From assembly GCA_033239125.1 (NCBI GenBank), contig BSWB01000004.1, positions 122,211,235 to 122,275,234 of the forward strand: DNA of 64,000 nt, read 5' to 3'. Below are positions 45,181-57,679 of this stretch, one piece after another. Each line of letters opens with the position of its first letter. Within the stretch, counting starts at the first letter, position 1. The position numbers and the translations under genes were made by a program. Source of the stretch: Fagopyrum homotropicum (lineage: Eukaryota > Streptophyta > Magnoliopsida > Caryophyllales > Polygonaceae). The notes beneath the pieces were generated by a model. It was not told where the DNA came from. It did no database searches and worked only from the letters and a program-made list of their open reading frames with translations.

Positions 45181-46964
45181 ACGAGTGAATATAAAATTGG
45201 AATGCGTTAAGTAGTTTTTATAAAAAAAAGAAAGAAAAGAAAGTGTAATTCACCAATTGTGAATGCCGACAACTTCTTATTTTACAAAACAGAACCAAAT
45301 TAAATAAACCCTAGCCCCCAATCGACTCGAGCAGGCCATGAGATAGTTCCAAATTTGCTCCCTCCGCTGACTCCAGCAACCCTTGCCGCTGACTCTAGCG
45401 CAGTTCCACCATTCGAAGGACTTGTTGCTCAAGCAGTTCTACCGTCAACCGAAGTTGTTCGCTGGTGCTCAACCAACTCTTGCCGCCGACTAACGCTCTT
45501 GTGCTGCTACCATTCGAAGGACTTGTTGCTCGTTGCGCCTTTCACCGGTAATGTCGTTTGCTTGTCCAATTTCTCTCCACTCTTGCTCTTCAATCGTATA
45601 ATTGTACATCATATTTTCTCAATGCTTACTCTCTGTTTATATAGTCCTTGAATATTTAAGCATGAAAGTAACTATTAATCTGTAATTTCAAGTTGCTTTG
45701 TTCATTGTTTAGTTGATTATTATCAGTTAATTACTGAATGTGATGTTTGTCATCTCAAAGAATAGTTGTGTAAGTATAGTGTAGGAATTAGTAATCTAAA
45801 GTTTCAGGTTTGCTTAACTTAAGCTATTTTATAGTGATGAATATGACAAAAGCTTTTTTATTCAATATTGACTTATCCATATTTAATGCCGTAATTTATC
45901 ATCAAAGGCGAACAAGACACGGTTTTAATGTTGTGCCATTATTGTGGTAGATTCTGTGTGCAAGCTAGTTACCATTGTAATGTTGTTTGAATACAATAAG
46001 TGGGTATGATAGTGAGTGTTGATGCTTGTTAAGCTAGTTACCATTGAAGTGTAGTCTGTGTCACCCTCTACTTGTTAACAATTCAGCAATCTCCATATCA
46101 TTATAGATAGTCTGAAATTTGTGTACTATTCAAGAATTCACATAACCTGCTTAATACGTCAGCTAGCACATTAATGTCTTTTTTGCACTTGTATGACTAA
46201 ACTCGTATAGCTTCTAGAACATTGATGTTAAGGTGCGCCGTTGAGAAGACTCTAGGGGCACATTTTAGTTGGTGAAATGGGTAGTCCTAGTGATTGGACC
46301 TTGTGAGGGTGCAGCTTCAATGGCTCCCTGTAGTTCGACCCCCACCCCAAGTATAATAATTGAGTACAATTTCCCCATCTGTGTAGTAAGCATTGTAGTC
46401 AGCAACGACAAGCCTAATTTGGACTGCATATGTAACACAGTTTGGTTTTTTATTTAGTTTGGATCTCAATTCCACATAATTACTTGAATTCCACTATATT
46501 TGCATTATTATCTACATGTTTTGAATCTTTCAATGATTTAAATTTTATCTCCCTATTTTTTATAGTTGTTTTGAAATAAGGATTGATAGTGGATATTATT
46601 GAACAGAAGGTTATCTTAGGGAATTAAAATTGATATTGGATATTATTTCTTACTTTACCTTTAGTTTGGATCTTAATTCCACATAATTATTTGAATTCCA
46701 CTAGATTTGCTGCTAATTAAGGACAATTTTTTGTATGTATTTTGATTTTATTTTATCCTACTTGCAGAAAACATATGAATTGAAAGAATGAAACATAGAA
46801 GCTCTAGAAAACTAGATTCAATTTAGACTACTAAATTATGCCTTAGTATGTCTCATTATTTCCGGACATTTTGATGCATGAATAGTTTGTGAATGTGGTG
46901 TTAATTTATATTGAAAATCTTTTGTTTATTTTAAAGGTATGATATTACTTTCATGATTTAGATT
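45181..46964 (+). other. CACTA 5' region, no supported gene
   Basis: About 1.8 kb of mostly AT-rich sequence before the transposase ATG. The more GC-rich stretch 45340-45550 has a 98-codon frame without recognisable domains and is not called. This region should hold the promoter and 5' UTR. Confidence 0.5.
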
Positions 46965-49900
46965 ATGGATAGAGGATGGATGTATGCTAACCGGTTGACA
47001 AAAGAGTATGGAGATGGAGTGGAAGAATTTATACATTTTGCACTACAAAATGCTAAAAATCCGACAAAAATGCCATGTCCATGTGTCAAATGTCTAAATG
47101 CAAATCGAAAGGATGCTCAAGGTTTAAGAGATGATCTAATTATGTACGGAATTGATCAAAACTACACCTGTTGGAGGTGGCATGGTGAAGAAGAGGATAC
47201 ATTATCGAGTATGGACAACATAGATGAGTTCGATTATGAAGATGATCGACTGGAAGAAATGCTTGAAGCAGTTGCTGATGAGTTTTAGGAGCAACTTGGA
47301 AAATTGGATGAAATTGCAAGGGATGCTCGAGAACCTCTATATGCTTCATCTAGAAAGTTCACAAAGTTGTCTACTGTTTTGAAATTGTTCAATTTGAAAG
47401 CTTCTCATGGCTGGACAGATTCAAGTTTTACAGGATTACTTCAACTTCTGAAAGATATGCTTTCCGAAGATAACGTCCTTCCTGATTCGACATATAAGGC
47501 TAAAAAAATGGTACGATCCTTGAGTATGGGTTATGAGAGAATCCATGCTTGTCCAAATGACTGTATTTTGTATCGGAAAGAGTATGCATCATTGCAGCGG
47601 TGTCCGAATCCTAAGTGTGGTTTATCGCGCTACAAAAGAAAAGGTGTCCCAGTGAAGGTTTTGTGGTATTTTCCTATCATACCTCGATTTAAGAGGTTGT
47701 TTGCAAATGTTGAAGAGGCTAAAAATTTGAGATGGCATGCAGAGGAAAGGAAAGTAGATGGTCAATTAAGGCATCCAGCTGATTCTACCCAATGGATAAA
47801 TTTTGATGATCAATTTCCCGAATTTGGTTCTGATGTGAGAAATTTACGGCTTGCACTATCAACAGATGGAATGAACCCCCATGGAAATCAGTCAAGCACA
47901 CATAGTACATGGCCGGTTCTTCTTGTAATTTACAATCTTCCTCCGTGGTTGTGCATGAAGAGAAAGTACATGATGTTGTCATTGCTGATTTCTGGACCAA
48001 AACAGCCTGGAAATGATATAGACGTGTACTTGGCACCGTTATTGGAAGATTTGAAGCGTTTATGGGATCAAGGCGTGGAAGTATTTGATGCATATGCTAA
48101 GAAGCTCTTTTTGTTGCGAGCAATGTTGTTCTGCACCATTAACGACTTTCCAGCATACGGAAATTTGGTTGGTTACACTGTCAAGGGTAAACAAGCATGC
48201 CCAATCTGCGAAGATCGTACGGTTTCTAAGTGGTTGAACCATAGTAAAAAAATGGTTTACCTTGGAAATCGTCAATTTTTACCGATAGGCCATAGGTTCC
48301 GCAGATTAACAAAAGTCTTCTATGGTAAAGCAGAAGAAGGACTACCTATTCAACCCTTAACAACTCAACAACTGATGGCTAAGTTATCTGGTGTGAAGGT
48401 GACATTTGGAAAGAAAAGGAACACTCCTTCCCACTGTTGGTTAGAAAAAGAAGTCCATTTTCTTTACTCTTCCTTATTGGAGCATTTGTATGTCAAACAT
48501 TGCTTGGATGTCATGCACATTGAGAAAAATGTGTGTGATAGTTTATTGGGTACATTACTTAGTGTACCAGGAAAGACCCAAGGATGGTGTGAGCGCTAGG
48601 AAGGATATGGTTGACATGGGCATTCGATTGGAGTTGAAACCCGAAGAGAGAGGCACACGTACATATCTTCCGCCGGCATGCTATTCTCTTTCTAGAAAGG
48701 AGAGAGATGATTTTTGCAAGTTCTTTCAGAAAGTGAAGGTTCCTTATGGCTTTTCATCAAATCTTTAAAGTCTCGTGAACTTGAAAAGTGGAAGACTACA
48801 AGGAATGAAATCTCATGACTGACACGTTATATTGCAAGAGTTTTTGCCGATTGCTATACGTGATATTCTACCAAAGCATGTCCGAGTTGCCATCACTCGA
48901 CTTTGTTTCTTCTTTAAAAAAATTTGCATCCCTGTCATCAATCCACATTAGTTGAATTTTCTTCAAGATGATATTGTGCTCACTCTATGCCAACTTGAGA
49001 TGATTTTTCCTCCATCATTTTTGATATAATGGTTCACTTAACACTTCATCTTGTTAGAGAGATCAAAATTTGTGGGCCAGTGACCATGAGATGGATGTAT
49101 CCTTACGAAAGATGCATGAAAACTCTCAAAGGCTTCGTCATGAATAGATTTCGGCCGGAAGGTTGTATGGTTGAGCGCTACATTTTTTAAGAAGCTGCTG
49201 AATTTTGTACAAAATATTTGTCTGATATTGAACCCATCGGCCTTCCTAAGACAACAATGGAAGATATAAAAGAAGGAAAGGGCACTGCTGGTTTTAAAAT
49301 GAAAAATATGGATCGAGACACAATAAAACTAGCTCATTTATGTGTTCTTCATAACACAGGAGAAGTAGACCCGTATGTAGAAAAACACATGTCTTATTTA
49401 CGGAGAATTCATCCAACTCGTAGGAGTGAGAAGTGGATAACAAATGAACATAATGATTCATTTGGTGAGTGGCTGCGCACAAGGATAAGTAATTCACTTG
49501 AATCGGTCTCCCACACTTTGACATGGTTGTCACGTGGGCCTCTTTTTCATGTATCGACTTTTACAGCATATGAGATCAATGGCTACACGTTCTTCACAAA
49601 ACTCCATGATGATACAAGCACGATGCAAAACAGTGGTGTCACTTTGATAGCTCAATCAATAAATATCTCTGGTACGAAGGGTAAAAATCCGGCTCATCAA
49701 AATCGGTCGTACTATGGTGTTATTGAAGAAATTTGGGAGCTGAATTATTTGGAGATTAAGGTGCCAGTCTTTCGCTGCAAATGGGTTGATGTTATCCATG
49801 GTGTACAAGTGGATGAGTTAGGGTTCACTCTTGTTGATTTGAATAAAGTAGGGCATCAAGATGATCCCTTTATTTTAGCCTCGCAAGCAAAACAAGTCTT

Positions 49901-50120
49901 TTACGTCCCAGATCCAAAAGATTCTAAGTGGTCTGTTGTGGTATCAACAAAAGAGAAGTACCGAAATGAGTGTGAACTAGGTGAAACTGAATTGGATCGA
50001 ACCTCATGCATAATGCCGACTCTTGATGCAAATGAGAATGAAAATAATGCATATATGCGTGAAGACCATAATGAAGGAATAATATTGTATAGCACTAAAA
50101 GAAAAAGAAAACATAAGTGA
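46965..50120 (+). pseudogene. CACTA TNP2-type transposase, broken
   Basis: The catalytic transposase of the element. From the ATG at 46965 comes the Transpos_assoc N-terminal domain (residues about 1-80, with WMYANRLT, MPCPCVKC and WRWHGEE). A TAG at 47286 interrupts the frame, which continues unchanged through the Transposase_21 (TNP2) core, including DGMNPHGNQSS, NLPPWLCMKRKY and NDFPAYGNL, to 48599. Near 48570-48590 the frame shifts, and after 48768 several stops follow. The C-terminal part is open again at 49218-50120, holding the DUF4218 end (EWLRTRI) and a DUF4216-like segment (LEIKVPVFRCKWVDV). No intron need be assumed before 48600. This copy cannot make an active enzyme. Confidence 0.88.
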
Positions 50121-51637
50121 ACGTAATTAATATAACTTTGTGCTGAACCTTTTTGTTGTATTTTGTTGTTGTTCTTTGTTTATATATGTAAGTTATTTAT
50201 AATTACTCATTTGAAAACTATTTTTCCATTAGAACATTGAAAAACTTAGCTAATACATGATTTCTTTTGAATGCAGTTTTTCTCATCAACAGCGGTCTAA
50301 GTTGTTGTAACGGTGAGGTGATCTACTATGGTCTTTTGATAAGGTTCGATCTTGATGTAGTATTATTAAAATTCTGTTTTCCGTTATGCTGAATTTGTTA
50401 AAATTCTGTTTTTTGAATGTAGTTTTTTTTTAATGCAGTTTTTTTTGCTTATAGACAATGGTTATATTATCAACTTTGCAGCTTAAGTGCTTATTAACAG
50501 ATTTAGTGACAAGGGTTGATATTGATGCATTTATGCTTATCTATCATGAACCAAATCTCCCAAGAACTTGTAGGAAGCAATACTTAAGTATAAACTGCAG
50601 ACGCTGATGGGTCTTCTTGAATATGTGGCTTGATCATTTCTAGCTATCTACATCACCATAATCTGCTCCGTTTGTTAAGATCTATATGGTTCTCTGATGG
50701 GTCTTCTTGAATATGTGGCTTGATCATTTCTAGCTATCTACATCTCCATATCCTGTCATATTTCTAGCAGTAGGATCTACGGAAATGGTGGTTGGGAAGG
50801 AGTTGAATATAAGATGAAGATCATTGGATGTTTACTTGTTAATGGTAAAGGTGTAACACTTGGAAGTGCTTGTTTTTCATTGATGAGAAAAGGACTTTGG
50901 AGATAAAATTGCCATGTTTTAATTTGTTGTAGAATGGTTTTTCTTAATTCTGTATTCTAGTGCTTTCAGATACTTTACAGCATTGGAGAGAGATGGGGCC
51001 ATTTGGGGGTAATTTTTTGTCCATGATTAAAAAAGTAATAATAATATTAGTAAGAAAATGAGAGTTGTTGCAAGCGAATTTGAGTATCAGAATCTTAATT
51101 TTCTTCACTTTTAATTAAATTCTTTTGTCCCATTTACAAATATCAAAAGTGGATTTGATTTCATAGCAACGTGTACACCTCAAGCCAGTGAAATTTCATT
51201 ATAAAACCAATCAACAAAAAAAATTAAAATTAATTGACTATAAAAAAATAAAACCCAATTGATAATATAACCTATTGAATTTCATTTTAAGACTAAATTG
51301 CCATTTGCCAGTCAAAAGAGTATAAAAAACAATCCATAATAATAATACATGAAACTTCTATTTTAGGTTTGATCTTGTAATTTTAATGTGGGTTTGAATC
51401 TCCTATAGTTGTCTTTATGCGTGAAGACCATAGTGAAGGAATCTGTTAAGGTTTGATTTGTAATGGTCTAATACGCAGTTTTTTTCTTTAATCCACCATC
51501 TTTTTGGTTAAAAATTTGTTTTTTGTTTTGCTAAATCTGTAAATTAGTTCCAATCTGTTAGGTCTGCTTGAATCTATTTTTGTTAAAATTCTGTACTTTT
51601 CTTGTGGACAGGTGCATTTATTTTCCGCTTATTGACA
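50121..51637 (+). other. Region between the two CACTA genes
   Basis: No ORF. A segment of about 60 bp at 50605-50665 is repeated at 50695-50755. An intron acceptor (GACAG, ending at 51611) just before the start codon of the second gene suggests an intron in its 5' UTR. Confidence 0.55.
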
Positions 51638-54591
51638 ATGGTTAGTTCTAATAGAGAAGAAAGGGAGAGAAATGAATCTGAAGGTGGTGATGGTATTGCT
51701 GGTGGTGAACAATCTAGTAAACGCTCCATGACATGTGTGAGAGGCGCAAGTTTACTAAAAAGGGTCAAGAAAGCTAGTTTTGAGGGCAAAAGAAAGATCC
51801 CTATGAATTTTAATACCCGTGGGGTACCAATTGGTACCCATAAATCACTTTTTCAGCAGTATGTTGGGTATTTAGCTCGTACACAAGTTTTGATTGGATA
51901 TACATGCTGGAAACTAGTACCAAAGTTGACAAAAAATTCCATTTATGAGACTCTTATGGTAATTTTCATTACTTAATGGATATATGCAATATTAATAATA
52001 GATTCTGATTTATACTATTGACTCTTTTTTGCTATTTTCCTTTGCAGAATACATTTGATATTCCTTCTCATGAAATGGATAAGAAAGCTATCCTTACAAA
52101 TGTAGGTTCCAAGTGGGGTCATTTTAAAACTAATCTCAGCAACTTGACGAAGGATAAGAAAACCGGTGTGTACCCCAAAGATCCACCTACAGAGTATCAA
52201 TATATTGATAAGGATGCATGGACTAAGTTTGTGGAGCACCGCTCTACTAAGAGTTTTGAGGTAACAAATTGATCTTCGTATGTTACATGTATTTGAACTA
52301 TGATATTAATTTTGAATTTAATTTGCCTTTTACTTAAAATGTGTAGGAAGCAAGTCGTGCTAGTAGTGAGCGCTCAAAGAAAAATATTTACCCATATAAG
52401 GGGTCAAGCCAAGGCTATGCAGGCATAGAGGAGAAGATGGTAACATATATACTTGCTATAATGCTTATTATATTGTCCCTGAGTTCAATCATTTGCAAAA
52501 TTTTCTGATTTTATATGTTTACAATGATAGAGGAAGTGTTGTGAGGAATTTTTCATCTCCTAGTTTAGTTGACTAACTTTATTTTATTTTAGCTTATGTC
52601 TCAAAACTTGGATCCTCAAACTCATTCAATGAGTAGAGCAGATTTGTGGAAAGCTGCTAGGTGGTGTTATGAAGATGGGGTCTATGGAGATGTGGAAACT
52701 GCCCAAATGGCTAAAAGAATTGTGAGTGTAATATTTGTATATACATATTGTAATTTAAATCATTTTGAATTTATATGTTTAAATGCATTCTGAATTTTAT
52801 ATGTTTAAATGCATATCTAGAATTTTTTTAAGTAAGATATAACTTATTATTGTAGGATATGTACCAAGCTGAAGAATCACAAGGCACTCTTAAACTCAAT
52901 GGAAGGCAAGATGTCTTGTCATTGGCATTGGGGAATGTGGACCACCCTGGTAGGTTGAGGGTTGTAGGGTTTGGTGTTGGTGTGAAGAGATACTATGGAT
53001 CTACTCAACGAAGCTCCTCTAGCACCCAACAACAGGTTATCGAACTTAAAGCTCAATTGGCTAAGGTTCTAGAAAGGGTGAGCACGTTGGAAAAGTGTCA
53101 TAAATGTGCTGAAAATGAAGGTTCACCCATAATACAAGGAAAAAGTTCATCTCCTCAAGTGGCTACTCCTGTCTCATCACCACAAGAACATCAACCACAA
53201 CTTTCTCGAACTCCAATTGTGGCTGACGATTGCTCGATGAGAGGTTCCCATCATGTAGACCCACCCGAGGTACTACATCTATTTAAAACATAGCCTTATG
53301 AAAAGTCATATATAACACATTGCAACTACTATCAAGTCATCTTATATTTTTTTTCAGGAAACTGAAAAATGCATATTAGTTTGGCCTGACTCTTCATGTG
53401 AAGTAGCAAGAGGGCGTGCTTTTATATCCATGGGCGTGTCAACTCCCATGCTTCATGGAAAAAAATTGGGTTCTAATTCTCTAAGGGTCATAATAGATAA
53501 AAGTCTGATAGATCTTGCAGAAGTGCCGTTTCCAACTGAAGAGGTACCTTTTATGTCTGAAAATGCAGTGGGGAATATCATTGAGTGGCATAAGGACAAA
53601 GTCATCTTTGAACCGGTATTATTTCACTTGTTTTATTCCTAATATACTATTATTAAACGACATTGTACTTACTTCCTTTCTACATAAATTTACAATAATA
53701 AATGATTGTTTTAGGTTCTAGTTGAAACTTCAAAAGGTGCAAGAAAAGCACTATTTCAATCAATGGACGTGAGTAGTGAAACTCAACCAAGACCACAACA
53801 CCTTGCAATTGACAAGTTCCAGAATATGATTTCTTCCGTTGATGATTTTGTGCTAAAAGTAGATATGCCAAAGTACATTGTGCAACACACACACACATTG
53901 CATGTGAAGAAGGAATATTTGGTTTCATGGCTAGCACGTGGAGAGTTAGAGCCAATAAACATCAGCATGTACATCAAGTAAGTCACATTCCCTTTTTTAT
54001 GTGTACTAAGTATGTTTGTATGGGAACAATTAAATGGATTCAGAATTGTGTCAATCTGTTGATGATCAACAAAATGAACTGTTTCAAGCTGCTTTCTGAA
54101 ATTGAGCTTGAAATACAGAGAATTGAGTATGTTTATACAAAATGGACTGTTTCTGAAATTTTACAACAAGTAATAGTTTTTTTTTATTTTTATTTCAATA
54201 TGGCAGGTTCTTATATCTTAAGTATAACCCATCATTGTACAAGTTTCTTTGCCCATTGAGGATTGCACATCAGTCTCGAAGTAATGATGATCCCAAATTT
54301 GATTATAGAATCAGATACGTTGTCGCTTCTATGAGAAACGCATATGAATATATGTGGTTTCTCCCATACTATGAAGGGTAACACAATTTAATCAAGTGTA
54401 TTGATTCTTAATATATATTACTATTATTATATTTCCTATTAAATTTTACAGGGATGAATGGGCTCTAGCTGTAATTAATCCAAAACTGAATACAATTTAT
54501 TCGTTTGATCCAAAGCGAGAAAAAGTTCGAGCAAAGTTGCAAGAAATGTGTGAAGCGTAAGTTTTTATATTAATTTGTGCTATCTCTTTAT

Positions 54592-54640
<49 letters not shown>

Positions 54641-55185
54641 TCCAATTATTACTTAAATCAATTTATTTTACGTAATTGTAGTGCCTTGACGATGTTGAAT
54701 GCAAAGAGAGGGAACCTATCTGGAATAAGCAATCCCAAAATCAGTTGGAAATATATCAAGGTTAGAAAAGATCGATCGAGATATATTATGTTTGGAGAAA
54801 CTGTCATTTTAAAAAGGAGAAATATCATAACTAACTTAATTTTATATTTCTTTTTTTTCTATGCAAGTGTCCTAAACAACCTGATGACATTTCTTGTGGG
54901 CTATATGTATGCCGATTCATGCGAGACATTGTGCAGGTTGCCCATGAGAAAATTCAAACATTGGTATGTGAACTCCATCATCTAACCCTACTCTTAATTT
55001 CGTTTTTATGCAAGACCAATTTTATTTCTATACTTACATATAATTTTCTAATATGATTTGTACAGTACTCACCACCTTCACCGCAATCATACAACGAGAA
55101 TGACATATATCAAGTAATTGAAGAATGTGCTGAATTTCTCCGACCTATAATTGAATTCGAGTTGCATTTGACCTCACGTACATAG
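51638..55185 (+). CDS. CACTA second gene: Transposase_24-like plus Ulp1-like protein, 12 exons, intact
   Basis: Exons: 51638-51958, 52048-52260, 52347-52439, 52593-52721, 52856-53269, 53358-53615, 53715-53977, 54207-54377, 54452-54556, 54682-54760, 54868-54963, 55066-55185. All junctions are GT-AG and in phase, giving 753 residues plus TAG. The N-terminal half resembles the plant Transposase_24 (Ptta/En/Spm) family, expected to bind DNA. A Ser/Gln-rich coiled coil (QQQVIELKAQLAKVLERV) follows. The C-terminal about 190 residues resemble the Ulp1/SENP cysteine protease fold: FDP supplies the Asp, KQPDDISCGLYVC the Gln and Cys. The His normally before Trp is Glu (GDEWALAVI). With the transposase gene broken, an intact frame here is notable; an accessory role in transposition is inferred. 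Confidence 0.82.
54595..54640. repeat. (TA)n microsatellite
   Basis: About 23 TA dinucleotides inside the intron between the ninth and tenth exons of the CACTA second gene. Confidence 0.9.
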
Positions 55186-55650
55186 TTGTTGGGCAGGAAG
55201 GTACGTTGGAGGAATATGTGAAGTTTTTATTTCAATTTTTGAAGATAAATGTTTGGCAAGTTGCCATTTTGGATGAATATCTACTCTTTTGGAAAAGTAC
55301 TACAATGTTTGGCAAGTGTGCCATTTTGGATTTTTAGGTTTGTCTGGCATTTGCAAAGCAAATGGATTCTAGCTAGCTATCTAGTGCAATGTCTGAATTG
55401 AAAGTGTTACTTGCCATTTTGGATTGTTAGGCTTGTGGCATTTGTAAAGCAAACAAATATCTAGCTTGTGCAATCTGTATACTGAAGTTTGTAATTGAAA
55501 AAGTTTGATTGGTGGAATGCTTATAATTGTGCATTTATTTGGTGGCATTTTGGTAGCAGTGGTACTTGTCAGTCATGGTATATGATTTTGTAAACAGGTG
55601 CTTTTTGGTAGTATGTACGTATTTTAATTTCCATTAAAAAAAGGTCGCAT
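55186..55650 (+). other. CACTA 3' region
   Basis: No ORF. It contains two diverged copies of a GCCATTTTGGAT...GGCATTTG...AAAGCAAA segment (about 55318-55362 and 55413-55452). Confidence 0.5.
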
Positions 55651-56012
55651 ACTAGTTATTTTAAAATAATTGGCATGCATATATATAATAAAAAAAAATG
55701 CGGCATACCACTTAAAAAACTGATGTGCGATGCTTGTGTACCAGTTAAATGAACTGACATGCCAAGTGTGCATACAATTTAAAATTTTGGCATGTGCCGC
55801 TTGCATACCAGTTAAAAAACTGGTTTAGAATAGTGAAAACTATATCCACACTGATACTAGTTTTTCTAAAAAACTGGTATCAGACTTTTTTTGACATACC
55901 AGTTTTTTAAAACTGGTATGAATGTGGTTTATTCCTGTCTACTACATACCACCTTGAAAACCGGTATGCGTGTTGAAAAAAACCGGTATCTACGAGCATT
56001 TCTGTACTAGTG
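55651..56012. repeat. Right subterminal repeats and end of the CACTA element
   Basis: At least eight AACTGGTATG / CATACCAGTT units in both orientations. The unit pair at 55895-55920 is a perfect inverted repeat with 12-base arms around TT. They probably form the binding array of the accessory protein. Confidence 0.7.
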
Positions 56013-56298
56013 CTCCCACATCAAACATGCCAAAATTACACTCTTCTTAATTCTCGAATAGGTAAAGGAGGCAAAATTTTCATTGAGGGCTAAATGAATA
56101 AAGAAGAAGCAAGAAAAATCGAGGTGCCTTAATCATTTCAAAAAGATGTGCAAGAACTTATAATGCGGTTTCAACCTTCAATACTCACCATGATTTAGAA
56201 TGAAAGCAATTTATCATTCATGCATGAAATTCTAACAAAGTATTCAAATCCCACATATGTCATAAATCAATTCAAGCATATCAAAATTATCATAACTA

Positions 56299-56550
56299 CT
56301 AGTCTAATACCCGCACCGTGTGTGGGATTAGCTTTAATAAATTGTAAAACAAATCTATTTATTAATTAAAGTGAGTTGAAAGATAATATTATAAGGGAAA
56401 GTAAAAGATAATAAAAACAGAAAGGGATATTTTTAAATAAATGATAGTTTACATGTTCTTGATAAAAAAAAAAGGTCTTAAATGAAACTGAACGTTAAAA
56501 TGACCCGTAATATAAAAATATATGGAACCATGGTATATGTAATTAAGGTT

Positions 56551-56612
<62 letters not shown>

Positions 56613-56932
56613 TATATAATTTTTTAAAATGAGAGTGCGTTTTAAATTGCATTGACAAAAAGAACGGAAAAAAAAACATATGGCATTAAACGCTTCTACT
56701 TTATTCTACTTTATTATTAGTATATAGATATATATTTTAACACTAATAGTATATATACATATATGTTTGGTAAGTAGATAAATATAAGTTCTATAATAGG
56801 ATAATTAAAATATGGTAACTATATATATTATTTAAAAAAAAGTAAAATTCTAAGAAAATGACATGTGGCATATTTTTTGTTAGGATGAACCACGTTGAAG
56901 TAAACGCTTATGCTTTAATATATGTATATAGA
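56299..56932 (-). mobile_element. Non-autonomous Helitron inside E4
   Basis: On the minus strand the 5' end is TCTATATACATATATTAAAGC at 56932. The 3' end has a hairpin (CCCACAC, loop ACG, GTGCGGG, one mismatch), then TATTAGA and CTAG at 56299-56302. The flanks are A and T. 634 bp, AT-rich, with a (TA)n run at about 56554-56592. No ORF. Confidence 0.75.
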
Positions 56933-57054
56933 TTTCACAAAACAAAATTCATCATAGAGATCATATCCATCCTAGAAGCACAAAAATTTTAAAAATTTTC
57001 AAAATCAAAAATTGCAAGACATAAAACATGCAAATGGTATTGCAAATAACTTCA

Positions 57055-57089
57055 CCCCATACTTAAAACTCACATTGTCCCCAATGTGA
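57055..57089 (-). other. Internal hairpin plus polypurine tract (E4)
   Basis: Arms TCACATT (57070-57076) and AATGTGA (57083-57089), minus-strand loop GGGGAC, then AAGTATGGGG (plus strand 57055-57064). Identical in design to E3. Confidence 0.8.
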
Positions 57090-57578
57090 TGAAAAGAAAA
57101 GGCGGAAAAAGATACTCACAATGTAAGATGGCGAATCCTTCATCGGGTGATGATGGTGGGAATCTATAGAAACTTAATAGGGAATTCTGAATATTCCAAT
57201 CGGTGTTGAAGAATGAAGAAAGGGAACGTCTTTCCGCCGAAAATTTTTCCGAAAAAAAATAAAAAATAAAAAATTTTCACGGCCTATCGGGAATTTCCAC
57301 GGCCGCGGTTTTGGTCGTGGAACTTTCTGTTGCTCTCCAAAATCACTTTCCACGACTCAATGCATAACCACGGTCGTGGTTTAGGTCGTGGGACTCTCTG
57401 ATCTATGCCAAAAATCCAAGTTTCGTCATTCTTTTCGGCTTTTCTCATCTTCTCTTGCTTATTCCTTATTCTTGACATCCAAAAACACGAACATACCGGA
57501 AGGTATCTACGAAAAACTAACAAAAAAAACTCCTCTAATCTAATCTAAGAAAAAGAAAAGGGAAAAAGGATGCATTAC
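57090..57578 (-). other. E4 spacer with CCACGGTCGTGG-type phrases
   Basis: No gene. Between 57278 and 57392 there are several variants of CCACGGCCGTGG (with CACGGCCGCGG and CCACGGTCGTGG). As in E3, the env-position ORF is absent. Confidence 0.65.
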
Positions 57579-57596
57579 CTTGGGTTGCCTCCCAAG
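57579..57596 (-). other. Hairpin with AGGCAA loop (E4)
   Basis: Minus strand CTTGGG pairs with CCCAAG around AGGCAA, identical to E1. Confidence 0.8.
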
Positions 57597-57679
57597 AAGC
57601 GCTTGGTTTAACGTCGCTAGCTGGACCTATCTCCATAGATGACTCAATGCACCTTGAACATCTTGGATTGCTCATCAAA

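Larger units (their letters stand above)
44958..56012 (+). mobile_element. Complete CACTA (En/Spm) transposon, 11055 bp
   Basis: The terminal inverted repeats start CACTAGTACA at 44958 and, on the minus strand, CACTAGTACA at 56012; 25 of the first 28 positions match. The target duplication CTC is exact (44955-44957 and 56013-56015). Subterminal regions carry many AAACCGGTATG / CATACCAGTT units. It holds a damaged TNP2-type transposase gene and an intact second gene, both on the plus strand. Confidence 0.95.

Noticed and set aside
45355..45651. 98-codon frame near the CACTA left end
   Set aside because: No domain; Leu/Ser-rich translation of a GC-richer stretch.
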